Assembly: GCA_027886175.1 (NCBI GenBank)
Contig: JAJNNQ010000008.1
Coordinates: 368,501 to 432,500, forward strand
DNA: 64,000 nucleotides
Source: Phylloscopus collybita
Lineage: Eukaryota > Chordata > Aves > Passeriformes > Phylloscopidae
Reading direction: 5' to 3'
Shown here: piece after piece, positions 10,761 through 25,842 of the stretch
Numbering within the stretch: the first letter of the stretch is position 1
Layout: each line of letters opens with the position of its first letter
Position numbers and translations under genes: made by a program
Notes under the pieces: generated by a model
The model's database searches: none
What the model was told of the DNA's origin: nothing
The model's input: only the letters and a program-made list of their open reading frames with translations

Positions 10761-13700
10761 ACAAACTGATTACCTAAACTGGCAAACATGCCTGTGTGGT
10801 TTATGTGGGATGATTACCTCTGTGCAGAGCCCTGCTATGGTACAAAAATTAGGCCAGCAGTTCATCTGGCAGGCACAAGGGTTTTCATCCCTGCCGTTTG
10901 GAGAACAGCCTTTCTACTGGAGAAATGGTGCCTATTAATAGCCACAGCTTCCTCTGTGCTGTCAGAATTCATCACAAGCACCTACCACAGATAGGAGATA
11001 AGCTTCCTTAGATGATGAAAGATAAGGGATTTCGCCCAGAAGCCAGCTGCAGCCAAGGAAAGCTTTGATGTTCTTACAGAAGAGTCACACTTGTCTCTCT
11101 CCTGTATATCCTCTACCACCTAGAGACGTAGAAGAGCTGGAAAATTGCTAAAATCCTGGAATTCTGCAGCACAGATCACCTGAGCAATAAGTGATACCTG
11201 ACTGAAGGCTCCCTCTTGGATAATGGGCTTGATGTGGAATTCCAGAGGCAGTGACTCCACCCACACCAAAAACCTCACCTCAGCTATGCTCTGCCCCTCT
11301 CCTCACCTTCTGCCACACCCAGCACTGACTCTGACATCTTTTCACGTCTCACTGAGCTCTGCCTCTCTTCTCCTGGCTCATCACAGCACCACTTGGCTTG
11401 ATCTGAGTATCACATCTGGTACCCTGAACTAGAAGTGATCATCCCTGCTCTAAAAACAGAGGCCTCACAAATCGTATCAGCCCAGGTCTGGAGCAAAAGA
11501 TCCTTGCCCTGCAGCACTGGGGTTGCTGTTTGGGATTCCAGCCAGTGCTTGCACAAAGGACAAGATGTAAGTGTGGGTAAGATGGCTCCATCAGCACCAA
11601 ACTCAAGGATTCCTGAGTTTTTCCATGTCACTGCTGCTTCTTGCCTTTTCCCACCACACTCGCTCTTTCCTTTCTCCTAGAAAGGAAGATCCCTCAGTAG
11701 CATCTCATGCTCTTCAACAAATTTATTCTGCCAACAGGGCTCCATCAGCTGTCTGTGACTGCCTGAAATTACAGGAAAATACAACCACTACAATCAAAAC
11801 TGAAGGCGTTCCCTCCTCCCCCAGCAGACTACACCAGCTCACATTGCATGATATCTTCACACATCATTTTGCTTCCCATTGTCTTATTTAGGGCAAAAAT
11901 TTAATCAGGTGGAAGGAGCTGTAATGAGTTGTTCTCAGTTGGAAGTTATCTTGACTTATTTATTACAACACAGAGGTGTTATTCACTGATCTCCTGGGTC
12001 AGTGGCTGCATTATAAGGCACGGCAATACTGTAGCTGCTGTTCTAAACCCTAGAGAAAAATTACTGTTTCAACAGAAATATTATGTCAGGGACTATGTCT
12101 AAGGAAAAATAAAATAAAACCTTTAGATGTTATATCACAGTCATTGATCTTCTGAGCACAACACAGAGTTCAGTTTAACCGGAGCTGTTTTCTCTCTGTA
12201 AATGCAGGGGACACAAAGTGACACCACATCGTGGAGCTCCAGTCTCAAAGGAGCTGTCACATCTGGGGAGGAATGTGACATTTCCCTGTTAAGGCTGCAT
12301 CGATTCCAAGCAGCCCAAATGACCCCAGAGCCAGCAGTGATATGTAGAAAGGACACTTTTTAACTTTGTTGGTTTCTGTGAAAGGATTTCCCATTGCAAT
12401 GCAAATGTTCAATAATTTTCCATTTTAGCGGATTTACACAACATTCTGCTAAGATTCCCAGGAGAACATAAAATGAAATTAACTTGAGGTTCTTACAGTC
12501 ACTTCACTGGCTGAGACACAAGCAGACAGAATCAAAGACATTCAGATGCATTCAGTACGTTGGAGGCTCTGCAGATTGCTGTGAGAGGTTTGTCGATGTA
12601 AAATCAATCGTGTCTATAGAGGAAGGAGATGGGACAGAAGTCTGAGTTTGTACAAGAATTCCCAGTGGGATACAATGGATTATTTCCTTTGAATGCTGCC
12701 TGAGTAAAGCTTGGAGAGGCACTGTACTCCTGACCATAAATTTCCTTGTCTTCTGCACAGGTACACATCTGATCTTTGAGCAGTCACCCTAAGTGCTAAT
12801 GAAACCAAATTTCTTGATACATGTAATTTATTGAAAACTAATCAGTGGAGATTGAATTCAGGAAAAAAAGAGCGGTGTCTCAGGAGATTTAACTGTATAA
12901 ATAAAACGTTGCCAGCAGATGTCAAAAAGTAACAACAAGCAATCACTCACAGGAAACGCCTATATTGAAACCAGCCCAGAAAGCACCTTATTTACACCAG
13001 TATGTGTTTCAAATGCCTCCAAAGCCACAAATTTATTTAGTAAAGGTTTTCCATTAACTAGACAATTAGTCAAAGGTCATGGGGATATTTTCTCTCAAGT
13101 TGACAATTAAAACTGTTTATCCTCAAGGTCAGTTTGTTATAATTACAGTGATCTGCCATTTCTTAATGTGATCTGTCAGAACTTTTCTAATATTTTTTTA
13201 TTTTTTAAAGGCGTGAGGTTCTGTCAGCACTCAGCTATTTTCCTATGAGTGTTAAGTTAATCTAAGAAAAATTATGATATTCTATTGGATGAACAGAAGA
13301 TTCACTAAGTTACACACCCATTTCCATTTGCCTGAGGTTGGGCCATTAGTAAAAAAGGCAAATATATGATAGAAGTGAAATATGGAGCCTCACTGGAGGA
13401 ATGGAAGCTTTGTCTGCTCCTCCAGTGGCAAGTTCAAATAATTCAGTGATTTGAGGCTGGAAGATGAAATTACTATTGTAAAAAATATCTTTTGTTCTAT
13501 ACCAAACCCATGGCAGCTACTCACAGCTTTATACACTTGCTTTTATCAGAGATGGGAGAAAAAATATTGCTTGAGATATCTCTCCTGCTGTGGCAGTACT
13601 TGGAGACAAGAAGTCAAAGGGCAGGAGCTTTTCATTAAATAAGGCATCACTACAAAGTGCTTTTTTGCACATTACCCACAGATGCTGTGCAAGGCAATAT

Positions 13701-16700
13701 TGCCTCCACCTCTTCAGTCTTGGGTCTTGGTTTCACCTTCTGTGTGGAATGACAACTAATCTGTAATTCTGCTCACTGCTCCCTCACCTCAACACTCCAA
13801 CAGAACCCAAACTATTGGTCAGTACGTGCTAGGAAATAATAAAAACCCCAAATACATGGACATCTATGTAGAGCTAAACTTCTGGAATGACAACAATTAT
13901 AGAATTATAAAAGCACAATAATGTTTCCTTAAATGACATCCCCAAGAATAAAGCTTTCAGCTTGTACCCTGTGAAATAATTTCCAAACACCACTCAGTGG
14001 TAGGAGTTTGTTTCAGAAATAGAGGATGACGCATCATTTACAATACATAAAAGGAAATGAGAGTGAGTAATAAATCCACTGTGCAATATTTTCCTTTCAA
14101 AATGGATACTGTAGGTTGCTGGCCTATTTTCCCAGCTGCTGAATGAGTAATGCCATGCCCAAAAATCTGCTCAAACCATTTATTCTATAGATTGCTCAGC
14201 TTTCCCAGTGAAAAAGTGAAACAAAGGTCCTCCCAGTTCCAGGGGAAATCTTTTGATTTCTCATCTTCTCTATTTCCATCTTCTCCACATTTCCTCTTAG
14301 CGGTTTTACCAAGTTCTCTCAAGTGACTTCGCTCAAACTTTTTTTAAGAGTCACCTGTAGAAAGCTGATTTCTCCAGACTGATCTGATAAATGTGCACAT
14401 AATTGACCTACACCCCTTTTCAACTCTCAATCTAAAAATCAGGTTAATAAACTTAAGCCCTTAGACACAGCTTATTAATAATTTTTCAGAAGGCCTTCAG
14501 AATCTAAAGTGCATTTAGTTTTGCAAACTGAGCTGGTAGTTAAGCTTTTGTTTTACTCAAGTAACCATCCAATTCCAACACACAGATAATTGTATAAGCC
14601 ACATGAAAATCAGCCTGCTAAAATACCAAATTTCTGAGAATAACAACGAAAACCACGTCCCAACCCTACTGGATTTTAAACTTGTTAAACTTATTGCCAT
14701 CTCTTTCAAACAATATCAGTTCTTGACTAACAGTTACAGAACCAAATAACTGGCTTGAATTTTGACTCTTACACTAAGATCAGACAAGGTGCACTGCTGA
14801 GAACAATGTAATTAAAATTGCACCATGTAATCTTGCTCTGCACAGTCATTCCCAGAACAGTTTCTATTCAGATCAAACACAGGCTTTTATACTTTAAAGA
14901 AAGACAGGCTTTGGTATCTTCCACAAAAGAACTGACCTGAGGGAAAGTATATTCTGTCACTCAGGATCATTTATAAGCAACCTGAAATTTGTTTACATAG
15001 ATAAACCAAGGGAAGAACATCAGGCTACTGAAGTTTGTGACTCTTTTAATAACTAAGGAACAATGAAAAACAAAGGGGAAAAAAAAACCAGAAACAAAAG
15101 CAAGAGAGCACACAAACAGATCAATAGTGATTATTTGATGGTCTGGGTGATGCTGTTACTCACGTTTGCTACTGAAATGGGTGGAATTGCTCCATGTTTA
15201 AACAAGTACTGCACATGAAGCAAATGGCAATGAAAAGTTGTGTCAATTGCTTCACACAATCTATATTTCAGATACAAACTCTGCTTCTTTGGGCCATTTG
15301 CTGCTGGCTGGCTGTCACAGGTGGATGTCCCACCTTCATCTGGCACCATGGAGGTAACACTGCCAACCTTGAGTTTCTACCATTGGAACCACCAGCCAAG
15401 ACTGGGCTTGAGTCCAAGGGCAGTGCTTGACTCCAAGCCTTTTTGTCACTTTCAGGAACACAGATCAGGCCCATAACTGACAGTCTGCACAGAAAGTTGT
15501 CACCAGTGAATAAAATTGTGTCTTGTATTAAACTCCACAGTCAAAAAAAGAGTGCAGTGAAAAGCTATCTGAGAATTTTATTGCCAGATACTCTCTTAGA
15601 TTTAATAAATTACAGTTATCCCTAAAATTAAGTTAATTCCTGCTGCAGTCATAGAAGTCAACTCAACAAAATTTGTGTCAATGTCAAATAAAGGAAAAAA
15701 AAAACTTGATTTCTCATCTTCCCTCATTTCTCCTTAGGCTTGGTATAGGTCCCACTAATGACAAGTGCTCTGATGGCTGCACTGAGAATTCCTCATACAG
15801 ATTTCTTACATTCTCACCTCACTTTGCAGCATTAGAATGCAGAAACCTCAGCACATCTGTTTGAATAAGTGTCTCTTTTCCTTCACATTAGAGTAACTAT
15901 AATGATTATAATGCTTATGAAGTTTAAAGAGGTGAGATAATAATCAGTCAATCTTTACTTTGCTTCTGGTTATAAAGCCATTAAATAAAGAAAAGAACGC
16001 AAAAAAAACCCCAAACCACTAAATCTGTGCATTTTTCCAGCTCACGTCCCCTCCTAGAGCATTAGTCTCGTGTGACAAATAAAGCTCTGTCCTTGGTCCT
16101 TCTGTACACTGATATCCCTCATTTGTGCTCCACTTTGCTAATGGCTACAATCGTGACAAACAGAGAATTCATCTGGTAATTGTGAGTTGCCAAAAGTTTC
16201 CAAGTGACACGATGTTATATATTCATGCACACAGCTGCTTAGCAACTTTGTAGTAGTTCCATCCAGGAACTGAGGCGTAAATAAGTAATTATGCTATAGC
16301 AGAGAGTGCATGAGACATTTATAAATATAGGAACAGAAAGGTTATCAGAATTCATCACCTAGCAACAAATATAATATGATCAGCTCCCCTGTCTGGCAGG
16401 CATCTAGCAAGAAATGCGTTCTAAACTCTGCTGCCTAGCGAGTTAACTTGGGAGTTTGAAGTTGAAATGAACTCTACAGCTAATTAAACTTAGCTCAGTG
16501 CTTCTGTAGGCTGCCTGTTTGCATCTCGGCACATGCTTTATTCTGGAATAAGCAGTTGCCATTCACTCACTCATCCACAGATGGGTCACATTCAAATGCT
16601 GACAGAAGCCAAGAAAATGAGAATACAGAGACACCCTACACTTTCTCATGATTCCCAAGAAATCGAGACTGGCTGGTTAATGCCTGTGAATACAATGCAG

Positions 16701-18103
16701 AGGAGCAATTCTGGGAACGTGCTGAGATCCCTCAGACTCAGAACATGATCAAACTGTATTGTCAACATGGTTCCCACAACGCAGTTTTGGGGATGATTCC
16801 AAAACAAAGGACTGGTTTTACAACTCCAACTTGTCTTAAACACTTCAAAGTGATGGATGTAATTATTCACCAGATTCACTTAATAATAGACTAGAACTTG
16901 CATCAATGAATATTAACTAAAAATAAAATTAGTTTTGAAGTACCAAATGCTTTGTGTATTCAGCCTGACAGACAACTTTCATTCCCTCCCTCCCTCCTCT
17001 TTCCCCTTGGTGTTTTACATAAATACTCTGTTATTACAAAGCCTGCTGTCTGGAAACTGATGAGACTCATTATTGCACAGGCAATGGCTGCTATTGTACT
17101 GCAATGTAGAGTGATAGAGGTGCAGTGTTGCCACCATACTTCATTTTACTTTGTTCATCTCATATTATTATTGGAAAGCAATCCTTGATCATCACCTCTA
17201 AGCCTTTTTATTTTGCAAAACTCTTCATTAAAATTTCTTTCCAAAGCTGAACAAAACCAGATTTCATTACAACCCTGAAAGATGTCCATTAATGCTTTGA
17301 AGGTCTGCCAGAGACAAGTCTGGGTTGGGAACATTCTTCACCAGGGAAGCTTTCACAGAAGAGTAAATTACAGACAGAGAAATGGATCCTGAACTGGCAA
17401 AAACAACACAGTCCTTCTATCCATTTCCTAGACATGGAATAGTTATCTTAGGTGAATCCCAACTCCAATAGATGAGAACATTTCCTCGTAGGAGCTAGAG
17501 CCCAGCAGCCCTGGCTTAGTGCAAGTAGATCACCTGGCCAACCATGACAGGCAGCCAAGAAATGAAATACAGGCTCTTTGCATCCCCCCACATCTGCTCC
17601 TGCCTTTGCAGACCAACCCTCTCTGGTTTGTACACTCGGTCTCTGGGCTCCTCCTCATGACTCACATCTCAGGAGCACATTCCCAAACAAACACCCAGGA
17701 GGAACGTGCTCAGCTCCTGGGGAAGAGTTTCTCCTACTGTGATTCCCATGCCTGCCTCCCACCCCCTCTCCTGCTGACACAACCTTTCCTACAACATTCC
17801 CATACAGTAACTGGCAAAGACTTGTGCTGCTCAACTTAGTTATCTTTCCAGGCTTGTTTCCCAATTATTCATTCCTCCTCCAGCTTTCCAAACCACCAAA
17901 GGAGTAAACATTATTTTACTACTTCATTCACTCGCTGTTCCAGGAGGAGACTCTGCATTTCTCCCCCTTTCCTTTTCAAGTGTCTAGAACACCCTCCAAT
18001 ATAGCCAAGGAAAATAAGCCAGTATGTGGTTGGGTTCTTCTGTGTTGACATATTAGGAGCTCCAGGTAAATTGCTCATTTGAGGTCTCAGAGAAGGCACT
18101 TCC

Positions 18104-18293
18104 ATAGAACCACAGAATAGTTAAGGTTGGAAATGACCTTTGAGATCAAGTCCAGCTTCCAGCCCAGTACCACCACCATGTTCATCATTAAACAATGTCC
18201 TCAGGTTTTTTTTCCCAGGGATGGTGACTCCATCACTTCCCTGAGCAGTCTGTTCCAATGCTTTACAACCATTTCTGTGAAGGAATTGTTCCA
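18104..18293 (-). mobile_element. CR1 LINE 3' fragment, same strand as CDH13
   Basis: The plus strand shows a reverse-complemented CR1 end: ATAGAACCACAGAATAG, then GGTTGGAAATGACCT, AAGTCCAGC, the ACCACCACCATG block, CAGGGATGGTGACTCCATCAC, CTGTTCCAATGC and GTGAAGGAATTGTTCC. Similarity stops near 18293, which I take as the 5' truncation. The open frames crossing it are by-products. Confidence 0.9.
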
Positions 18294-21068
18294 GAGCTCA
18301 GGATGGCTCTCTCCAATGCAGGAAGCTCCACTGCACATAGATGTGCAGGGCGCTGCTCTCCCATAAAAAAAGCTGGAATCACCATACAGGGTGAAAGTGC
18401 ATGTATTCCAGAAAAACAGCATTTGGACACAAGCATCAAGATTTGCCTAGGAAGAAACCTGGAAGTGCCAGAAAAGTGAATCAGCACACACAAAATAAAC
18501 TCAGCTAACTACCACCTGAAAGCACCAATTGACAATAGATGATGTCACAAAAACTGCCAGTCTCAGGAACAGAAAAGCTTCCCAAGGCCAAGCATGTTAA
18601 ACTGATTTCATTGTCTCCATCTACAGAAGCCATCAGCTTTTTATTTGCACTGAAATGGGGTTTGGCTACAAATACTGAAAATTTATTTGTTCAAAATGCA
18701 TCTTGTGACCTACAGAAACCAGGGACAGCCACAGAAAGTCCCTGAGAAAGTTCATCTCAAGGGCAAGCACATGTATAAAGGGTTGGAAATGTTAGACAGG
18801 GATGATCAATTTGATATTTAGGATTAAATAAGGATGTTTAAAGTTCAATCGTACTAACATGAGCATGCACATGCTGAATGTGGACAAAAATACTTTAAAA
18901 CAGGAATTAGTGCATTTAATTGTTATTAGGAATGGAAAAAAAAAATCCACCAAAGAAGATTCAAATGCCACATCTCTACTCCCATTCCCAGACAGGCAGT
19001 GTTTATAGAGATGGACCAGCCTCTTAACAGGCAGACACCAGTTCTTCCCAGGTAGCACAAATGACACTACATGGAATAACATCAGCAGGAAAAATCAAGA
19101 ACCAAAAATTAGATTCCGCAAAAACTTACAAGATTATGGATAAAAGACAAAAGGAAATGCACATGTTCTGAAGGAAAGTGTTACTGGTCATTTGAGTGAG
19201 TTCTGAGGCCACAGGATAGCCAGAGAGTTCATTAGTGGTGAGAATGTTTGATTCTACGTGACAGAAAAAGCTGTACCCAAAATGAGTGTCTTGATTTCTG
19301 AGCTGGTGGAGAAAGAGAGCACCAGCACTAGACTTTGGTAAAAGGATCACGTGGGATTTATTTAATTCTGCCTTAACCCATTATTCCAAGCATGACTTTT
19401 TATTCTAGGTGTAACAAAAACAAATGTTAATATTAAAAAAAAATTTAAAAACATTTTTAATTTAAGCAAAGGGGGGAAAAAACACCAAAAAAGAGTCCCA
19501 CAGGTTTCCAAATTTAAACAAATGTTTGGGTGAAAAAGCAATTGTTCTCACACATGCACAAGGTGAATTATGAGGCATTATCCTGATAGACTGATGTGTG
19601 ACACTGCTCAAGAGTTACGTCAGAAAGAGAATTTCATTATGGAAAAGAAAAAAAAAGATTTAATAATCTACAACACAGTAAGAGCTCATTGAAAAACCAC
19701 CACCTTCCAACCAGTAAAAGTATTTAGTGTTCTTTATCTTGTTTCAAGCAAAGTCAAAGCAAACCATATAAACAATTTTTCTATTTTATCTATTGTAACT
19801 TTTTTTTTTTTTTACACAGACCCAATATCCATTCTGTGTGGAAATAAAACCTGGTGCTGTGTAAATTAATTTCTTGTTTATTAAAATAATATCACATTCC
19901 CACAGGCACAGAAGAGAATAAGGAATTTCTCTTCTCAGATTTTACCTCCTCTATAAATCTTAAAACTTTATACATAGTTAATTAAAAACTGTTGCAGTGT
20001 ATAACTCATCATTACATATATCAGCTAACACTTCTCATTAAGGCTACAGATTTTGCAATTGCAGCTGCTGTGTGGCAAGTAAGTCCTTTTTATATGTATC
20101 CTTCATAAAACAGCCTCTGTTGCACATTCCTGTTGTTTTGCTTGTGGTTTGTTATTTTTTTCCCCTGGTAGATGTGTACTTTTCTGCTATTGCTTTAAAA
20201 CTGCATTTACCTGAGAAGCAGGAGTTCAAATCCAGCACTTTACGAAAGCTCAAAAAAAAAAGACACTTCTTAGCAAACATCAGAGCAGAGCAAATAACTC
20301 ACAACAATCATTTATTTATTGGATTTGCCATTTATTTTTCTATTCACCACAGATTGCTAAATTCTTATATGTAAATTATTCATGAATTTCTGCCAATGCT
20401 TCTGCCATTTAAATTACTGTGAAAATGGAGTTGCAATTATTCAGATTTCAACATTGGCTCTGTCAGGTTTTTGGGGCACTGGTTCTGTTCCATGATTGGT
20501 TGGAACTTGCCAATTTGGAATATGTTTCAAGCATTACACTTGAGTACACAGTTCAAAATTTACTTTGTCAGTTCTATACTTGCAATTTGTGCTCTGAATA
20601 TAATGTTTTCTGACATTTCCATACTGACAGAAGCTCTAGTGTAGACACAGCTATATCTTGCTTCAATGGACATTTCAGTGGCATTATTTCAGTCATTTTC
20701 AGTGCCAAAGCCATTACCAAAAAGCATGAGACTGACAGAGGAGGTTTTTGACATTAACTGTCTCTGTGTTTTCTGCTGTTTATAAAGGTGCCTGAGTCAG
20801 GAGGGCTCTTGCTGACAATCCCAGATGGTTGCTGTTCAAGCCATCCATAAAGTATGTACCCAGCACTCGAGGGAGGAGCACAGCAGATCTCACCCCAAGA
20901 GCCCAAAAGAAAGGGAAAGGAAGGGAAGGAGCAGTCTTTCCAAGCAGGAGGGACAGACCTTGGCTCACTGGTTAATTCCTTCCACCCAGGAGGGAGAATT
21001 CTGCCAGGCAGTTGTTAATCACTTTAGCTAAAGCATCCTGGCATTCCATCAGGCCTGCTCCAGCCAGG

Positions 21069-21102
21069 AGTCCCCACCCTTCTCCAGTCCCCACCCTTCA
21101 CC
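21069..21102. repeat. 17-bp tandem pair
   Basis: AGTCCCCACCCTTCTCC at 21069-21085 is followed directly by a copy with one substitution at 21086-21102, in a locally GC-rich stretch. Confidence 0.85.
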
Positions 21103-22538
21103 TGGAGCTCACAGACATGCACAGAGGGAAGGCCCCACACTGCCCCTACAAACCTCTGCCAAAAAGTGAGAGGTGGGAAACAGGGACACTGAGACAGTTC
21201 AGTACCAAAACAAAACCAGAGTTCTCCTAATGTCAGGTGAGGCTGAGGGGTTTTCATTCTTCAGTTTCAAAGCCAATGTGAAAAGTGATTCACCTCAATG
21301 TTAGCATTACTGCAGAACATCCCATTTTCATCTCAAAATCTCCAAGGCTACCTGTGCTGGAGATGTGCATTTGCACCTGTGCTGTTAAAACTTGGCTTTG
21401 TACCCAGTGACTCTCCTGATACCAGACAAATGGCCTGAGGTTACACACAGATCAGGAGGGACAGAAAATACTCCAAGTTTCAAAGTGATATCTCATCATC
21501 CTTTCAAACTTTCAACAGTTTACTTCTTCCCATCACTTTTCAGGAGATAAATCTTGGAAGAGGACGGTTATAATTGAATCTCCCAGTGTTAGCAGCAATG
21601 CATTTTACATGAGAGAGCCTGATCTTGCTTCACAGGGTTGAACAGTGTTTGCAAGCCAGCAAAGCCCATCAGTTACTGTAATACATCCCTCTCTCCTCAA
21701 AACACTAAGCTCCAGCAGTGATGGAGGAGGCACTCAGTCGAAAAGACCCGAATTTGAAAGTCTCATCATGTGAAATGAGGATAGATTATGTACGACACTC
21801 AGCCTGCTCATTTCAGGAGTGAAGTTTACCTAAGAAATGCACCTCTATATTGGTACAGACAAAATGCAGTCAAAGAAATAATAACATAATCTAAAATTAA
21901 ATCAAATGTAATCTAAAAAGTCAACCTACATTACATTAATAATTGTAGCTGGGATTTGGAAACAAAGCAATTTTTAAGAGGATGTATTTTGTATAAGTTT
22001 TTCTTTGAAGTCCCTGGGCAGCACATCAAAGAGGGAATGTAGCATGCTTATTCTCTAGGGATGGTTCTTAAAAAATCACAAAAACTCTATTGGGGACAGA
22101 GTTTGTCACTGCTCTCAGCAGAACAAAAACGGAGGGGAAGGTTCTGTGTGTTGCCTCCAATGGAGATTTGAATCTGATTATCCCATTTTGGTAAAAAGAG
22201 CAGCAAATTTGGGAATTGCTCGGCTCTCTGCACAAAGTCAGGACCAGATTGTGTCACCCACGAGTTACCCAGGGAGCCACCTCACTGGGACCACCACCCA
22301 AGTGAAGAATCTCAACTTCTGCTCCCAGTTTTTGGTGGAAAAGCAGGCTTGAGCCAAGACAAAACCTCTGAAGGAAGAAATGTGCATTTCGTGTGATTTC
22401 TTTCAATGGCATCGAGTTTTTAATTTTTATTTTCCAACAAGTGTTTCAATACCATTTCAGCAGTACTTGGAGGAGTAACCTGAATGCTTTGGAAAGCCCG
22501 GATACTTGTTAGAGGAACAGAAGTAAATCAGTTAAATT

Positions 22539-22556
22539 AAAAAAAAAAAAAAAAAA
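22539..22556. repeat. Poly(A) run, 18 bases
   Basis: An uninterrupted A run with no retroposed gene body recognisable to its left. Confidence 0.95.
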
Positions 22557-23411
22557 TCTAGATGGTGCACTGCAAAATTTTGTGCAAGCCACTTATGCCG
22601 CAGAAAATTGATTTTCCCGCAGGTTCTGCAGCTTTGCACTCCCTTTTGAAGTAGAGAAGCTAGATATATTTTCTACATATATTTCTCTGAGGTAGAGCCC
22701 AGAACGGTTTTATATTTTGCTGAACATTTTCCAGCTGATTAATGTTGTGTTTACCAAACTATAAATATAAGATGATGCCTCCTTGAAGAAGTGATTTAAC
22801 TTTTCTCCTCTATTTTTGTAAATTGTTTTTGCTGTGTGTTTTTAAATAAATGGTTTAAACATAAAACTGAAACTGAATCCCTACATTACATTTTATGGAG
22901 AGATTTTCTTTTTTAATAATGAGCAATATCAAAATACCAGTACTCATCTTGTGTACAAACACAACTCAGGTCTTCAGCATACAGCATGTGCTGAAGTTTA
23001 ATATAACCTCAATAAGTTATTCAATAAAACAGAAGATTATTTCATTTTTAATGAGTTGACATTGTGAGAGGGTGTTTAAGCAGAGCTTGACATTTGGTGG
23101 CTGCTTCATGTCCCTTCTAGGAAACCTCTCTGTTGCCATAAACACAGCCTGGCTTTTTTGATTACTTTTTTTCTTGCCTCAGAGAGATTTGGGACACAGA
23201 GTTCTTTGTCTGGCTTCATCTGTTCACTGGAATATTTCTGCTTTTACTTTCTCACATGAAGGGGATACTCATTCCTGCCTGCTACAAGTTTGTACCCACT
23301 GACAGAACTGGCTCAAGCTCGGATCCTGGTGACAAAGGGGCTTTGCACTGATCTCAGAAGGTTCTGATTAAGTTGCAACTAGAAATATCATTGCTGAGGT
23401 GTAACTGTACA

Positions 23412-23611
23412 GACATTCTTCACTCCCTCAGGTGGGGAGGCCCTCGCCCAGGGTGCCCAGAGCAGTGTGACTGCCCCTGGATCCCTGGAAGTGTCCAAGG
23501 CCAGGTTGGACAGAGCTTGGAGAACATTGGGGTAGAGGGAGGTGTCCCTGCCCATGGCAGGGGGTGGAACAAGAGCTTTCAGGTCCCTTCTGTGATTCTA
23601 TGATTCCATGA
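23412..23611 (+). mobile_element. CR1 LINE 3' fragment, opposite to CDH13
   Basis: This matches the CR1 3' end in order: a TTCTTCACTCC remnant, GGGTGCCCAGAGCAG, CCCTGGAAGTGTCCAAGG, CCAGGTTGGACAGAGCTTGG, GGTGTCCCTGCCCATGGCAG, GGTGGAACAAGAG, and an end of GTGATTCTATGATTCCATGA carrying the octamer-like repeats. It is 5'-truncated, as most bird CR1 copies are, and less diverged than the 6326 copy. Confidence 0.93.
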
Positions 23612-24162
23612 CAGACCAATCTTCACAAAAATATGTTTTCTTCTCACCTGCCTTCATTTTCACAATAATATATTGGCAGTGCCCAGAGGTGCTGGAGCAC
23701 CTGGAGATATTTCAGTGCCACTGCAAGACACACCTACAGCAGATGACATTCCCCACCCTGGCCACACTGGGACATGGATTCATTGGCACTGGGAATGCCA
23801 TTCCTCTAATTGCCCCATTATCCTGGTGCTAGGAAATGTCCTTGGCAATGATTTCACCAATCCAAACCAGGGGTTCTTTCCAAAACTCCTTAGGTAACAA
23901 CTTATTTCTCATCTCTTATTTTGATATTGCTTACATAGGTTTTACATTTACTTTTCTCCCATGCTAAGCATTCTGGATTTTGTGTAGTGTACAGATTATA
24001 AACAATGCTAAAATTAATTTGTGTCTCATGCATTCAGCTTCACCCTGACTTAATCATCCTGCTGTGTGTTTACTTAGATAAATGCCTGACAATGTTATTG
24101 ACACTTCAAAGAAAATAAGCCATTTTCTTTATGCACGTACATCAGCACTGCTCACATTCACC

Positions 24163-24192
24163 AAAAAAAAAAAAAAAAAGGGAAAAAAAAAA
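24163..24192. repeat. Interrupted poly(A) tract
   Basis: 17 A (24163-24179), GGG, then 10 A (24183-24192). Confidence 0.95.
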
Positions 24193-25842
24193 GAAGCAGC
24201 AGAAAGGGATAAGATCAAAAATAATCCTGGCTTAATCCAAATTCCATTTCCCCAAATTTGCAAGCATTGTAGTGCAAATATTTCACTAAATTATGCTATT
24301 CTGTCCTCTAAACAGCAAGGAGCCATGAACAACAATCTGATTAGTCAGGGCCCCTTCTGAATGGCATTAAAATGATTTGGTTTTCTCCCACCTCTCAATT
24401 CTCTCATTTGAGAGCTCCATTCATTTCAGCTCTTAAATAAACGCCATTCCAAATACACTGACTGCTCCTGACACTTATTGGGGAAAACAAATTGTTTCCA
24501 ACAGAAATAAAGAATCTAGCTGGTAGTAAATAATACTTTTTTCACTAAATGAATTGATTTTTCTGCATCAATTCATGTAGGTCTTGGGTTTAACAGGGTA
24601 AAGGAAATCTTCACGTTTACATAAAATTCTTAAAGCAATGCTTCCTTACCTGCCTTATCTAAAGCCCAGTAATGCAATTGAGGGAAAAAAAAAAAAACCC
24701 AAACTAAAGAATCTGATTTTCTTTTATTTTCAGAATACAAACATTTCACCAAAGCATATTTTGTTTACTTTGAAAATTGGGAATAAAAGAATGTTTTGTT
24801 TTCCTCTTTATTGATTGCATGGATTCATTTCACTCTTCCCTCCAATTCACATCAAAAAGCTCTTAGGAGTTCTAAATTGAGCTTTCATAAACTTATTATT
24901 TTATAAACTTATTGCATAGACTTACTGTTGCTATTCAGAGTCTGGTAAATTTGCGAACAAATGTTTTGTCATTAGAATCCTTTGCTGTCTTTACAGTAAT
25001 GTTTCTACATCAACATTTTTCCCTTCTTGTTTCACAACTTTGAATTCTTGTCCATATCTAAAAGAAAGTAATTTGCTTTTTGGTGATTTTTTTTTTTGTC
25101 TGTTTGGTTGTTTTTTACAAAATTCGAAAGTTTCTATTGGACAAAGAGTTTTTTCAAGAGCAGGTTCAGTTTGTGCTATGACCCCTTAGAGCATTGTGAG
25201 GTTACAACAGGGTAAAATGTGAAGAATAAATACTGATGTGTGCAGAAAAAGCAACAAAACGGAATGTTACAAGACAAAGCAGCTTCTTAGCCTTTAAATC
25301 TGACATCCATAATAGGAAATGACATCATTGTAAAAGCCAATTCTGTAATACAACTTGGGCTGACAGGTAAAGAGAACAAATGGTGATTTTGCTACTGCTG
25401 ATGTATAGGTACGTTCTTCTGGTTGTTAACAAATTTAGTCACTAAATAGTACAGCTACTGGATTCCCTAAAACATGAGGGGCACTGCAGCTGTGTTCATT
25501 TCAGTGCTTGATGTGACACTGAAACCTTTTCCCCAGTGCCTATCAAATATTTAATGAATTTTGAGTGAGGAGTGTGTGATGTTCCCACAAATCTGTGGTC
25601 AGAAGGACTGGCACTCACACCTCCCCTGCCTGCATTCTCCATGGCTGTCACCCAGCCACCACTGAGAGCATCACTGGGTCCTGTTCTGTGCTCTGATTAC
25701 CAGCTGCAAAACATGACAGCCACTGTTGCCTTGTGTATCTTTCTCTGGCCCAGCCTGGTGTTCAGCTTGGGCTCCCAGCAGCTCTGATACGCTACAACAA
25801 TACTCGGTGGGGTCTTGGCTCTGCAGGCAGTTCGACTCACAC

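Noticed and set aside
20220..20240. GTTCAAATCC resembling a tRNA B box
   Set aside because: The flanking bases do not form a T-arm stem, and no acceptor or anticodon arms are visible.
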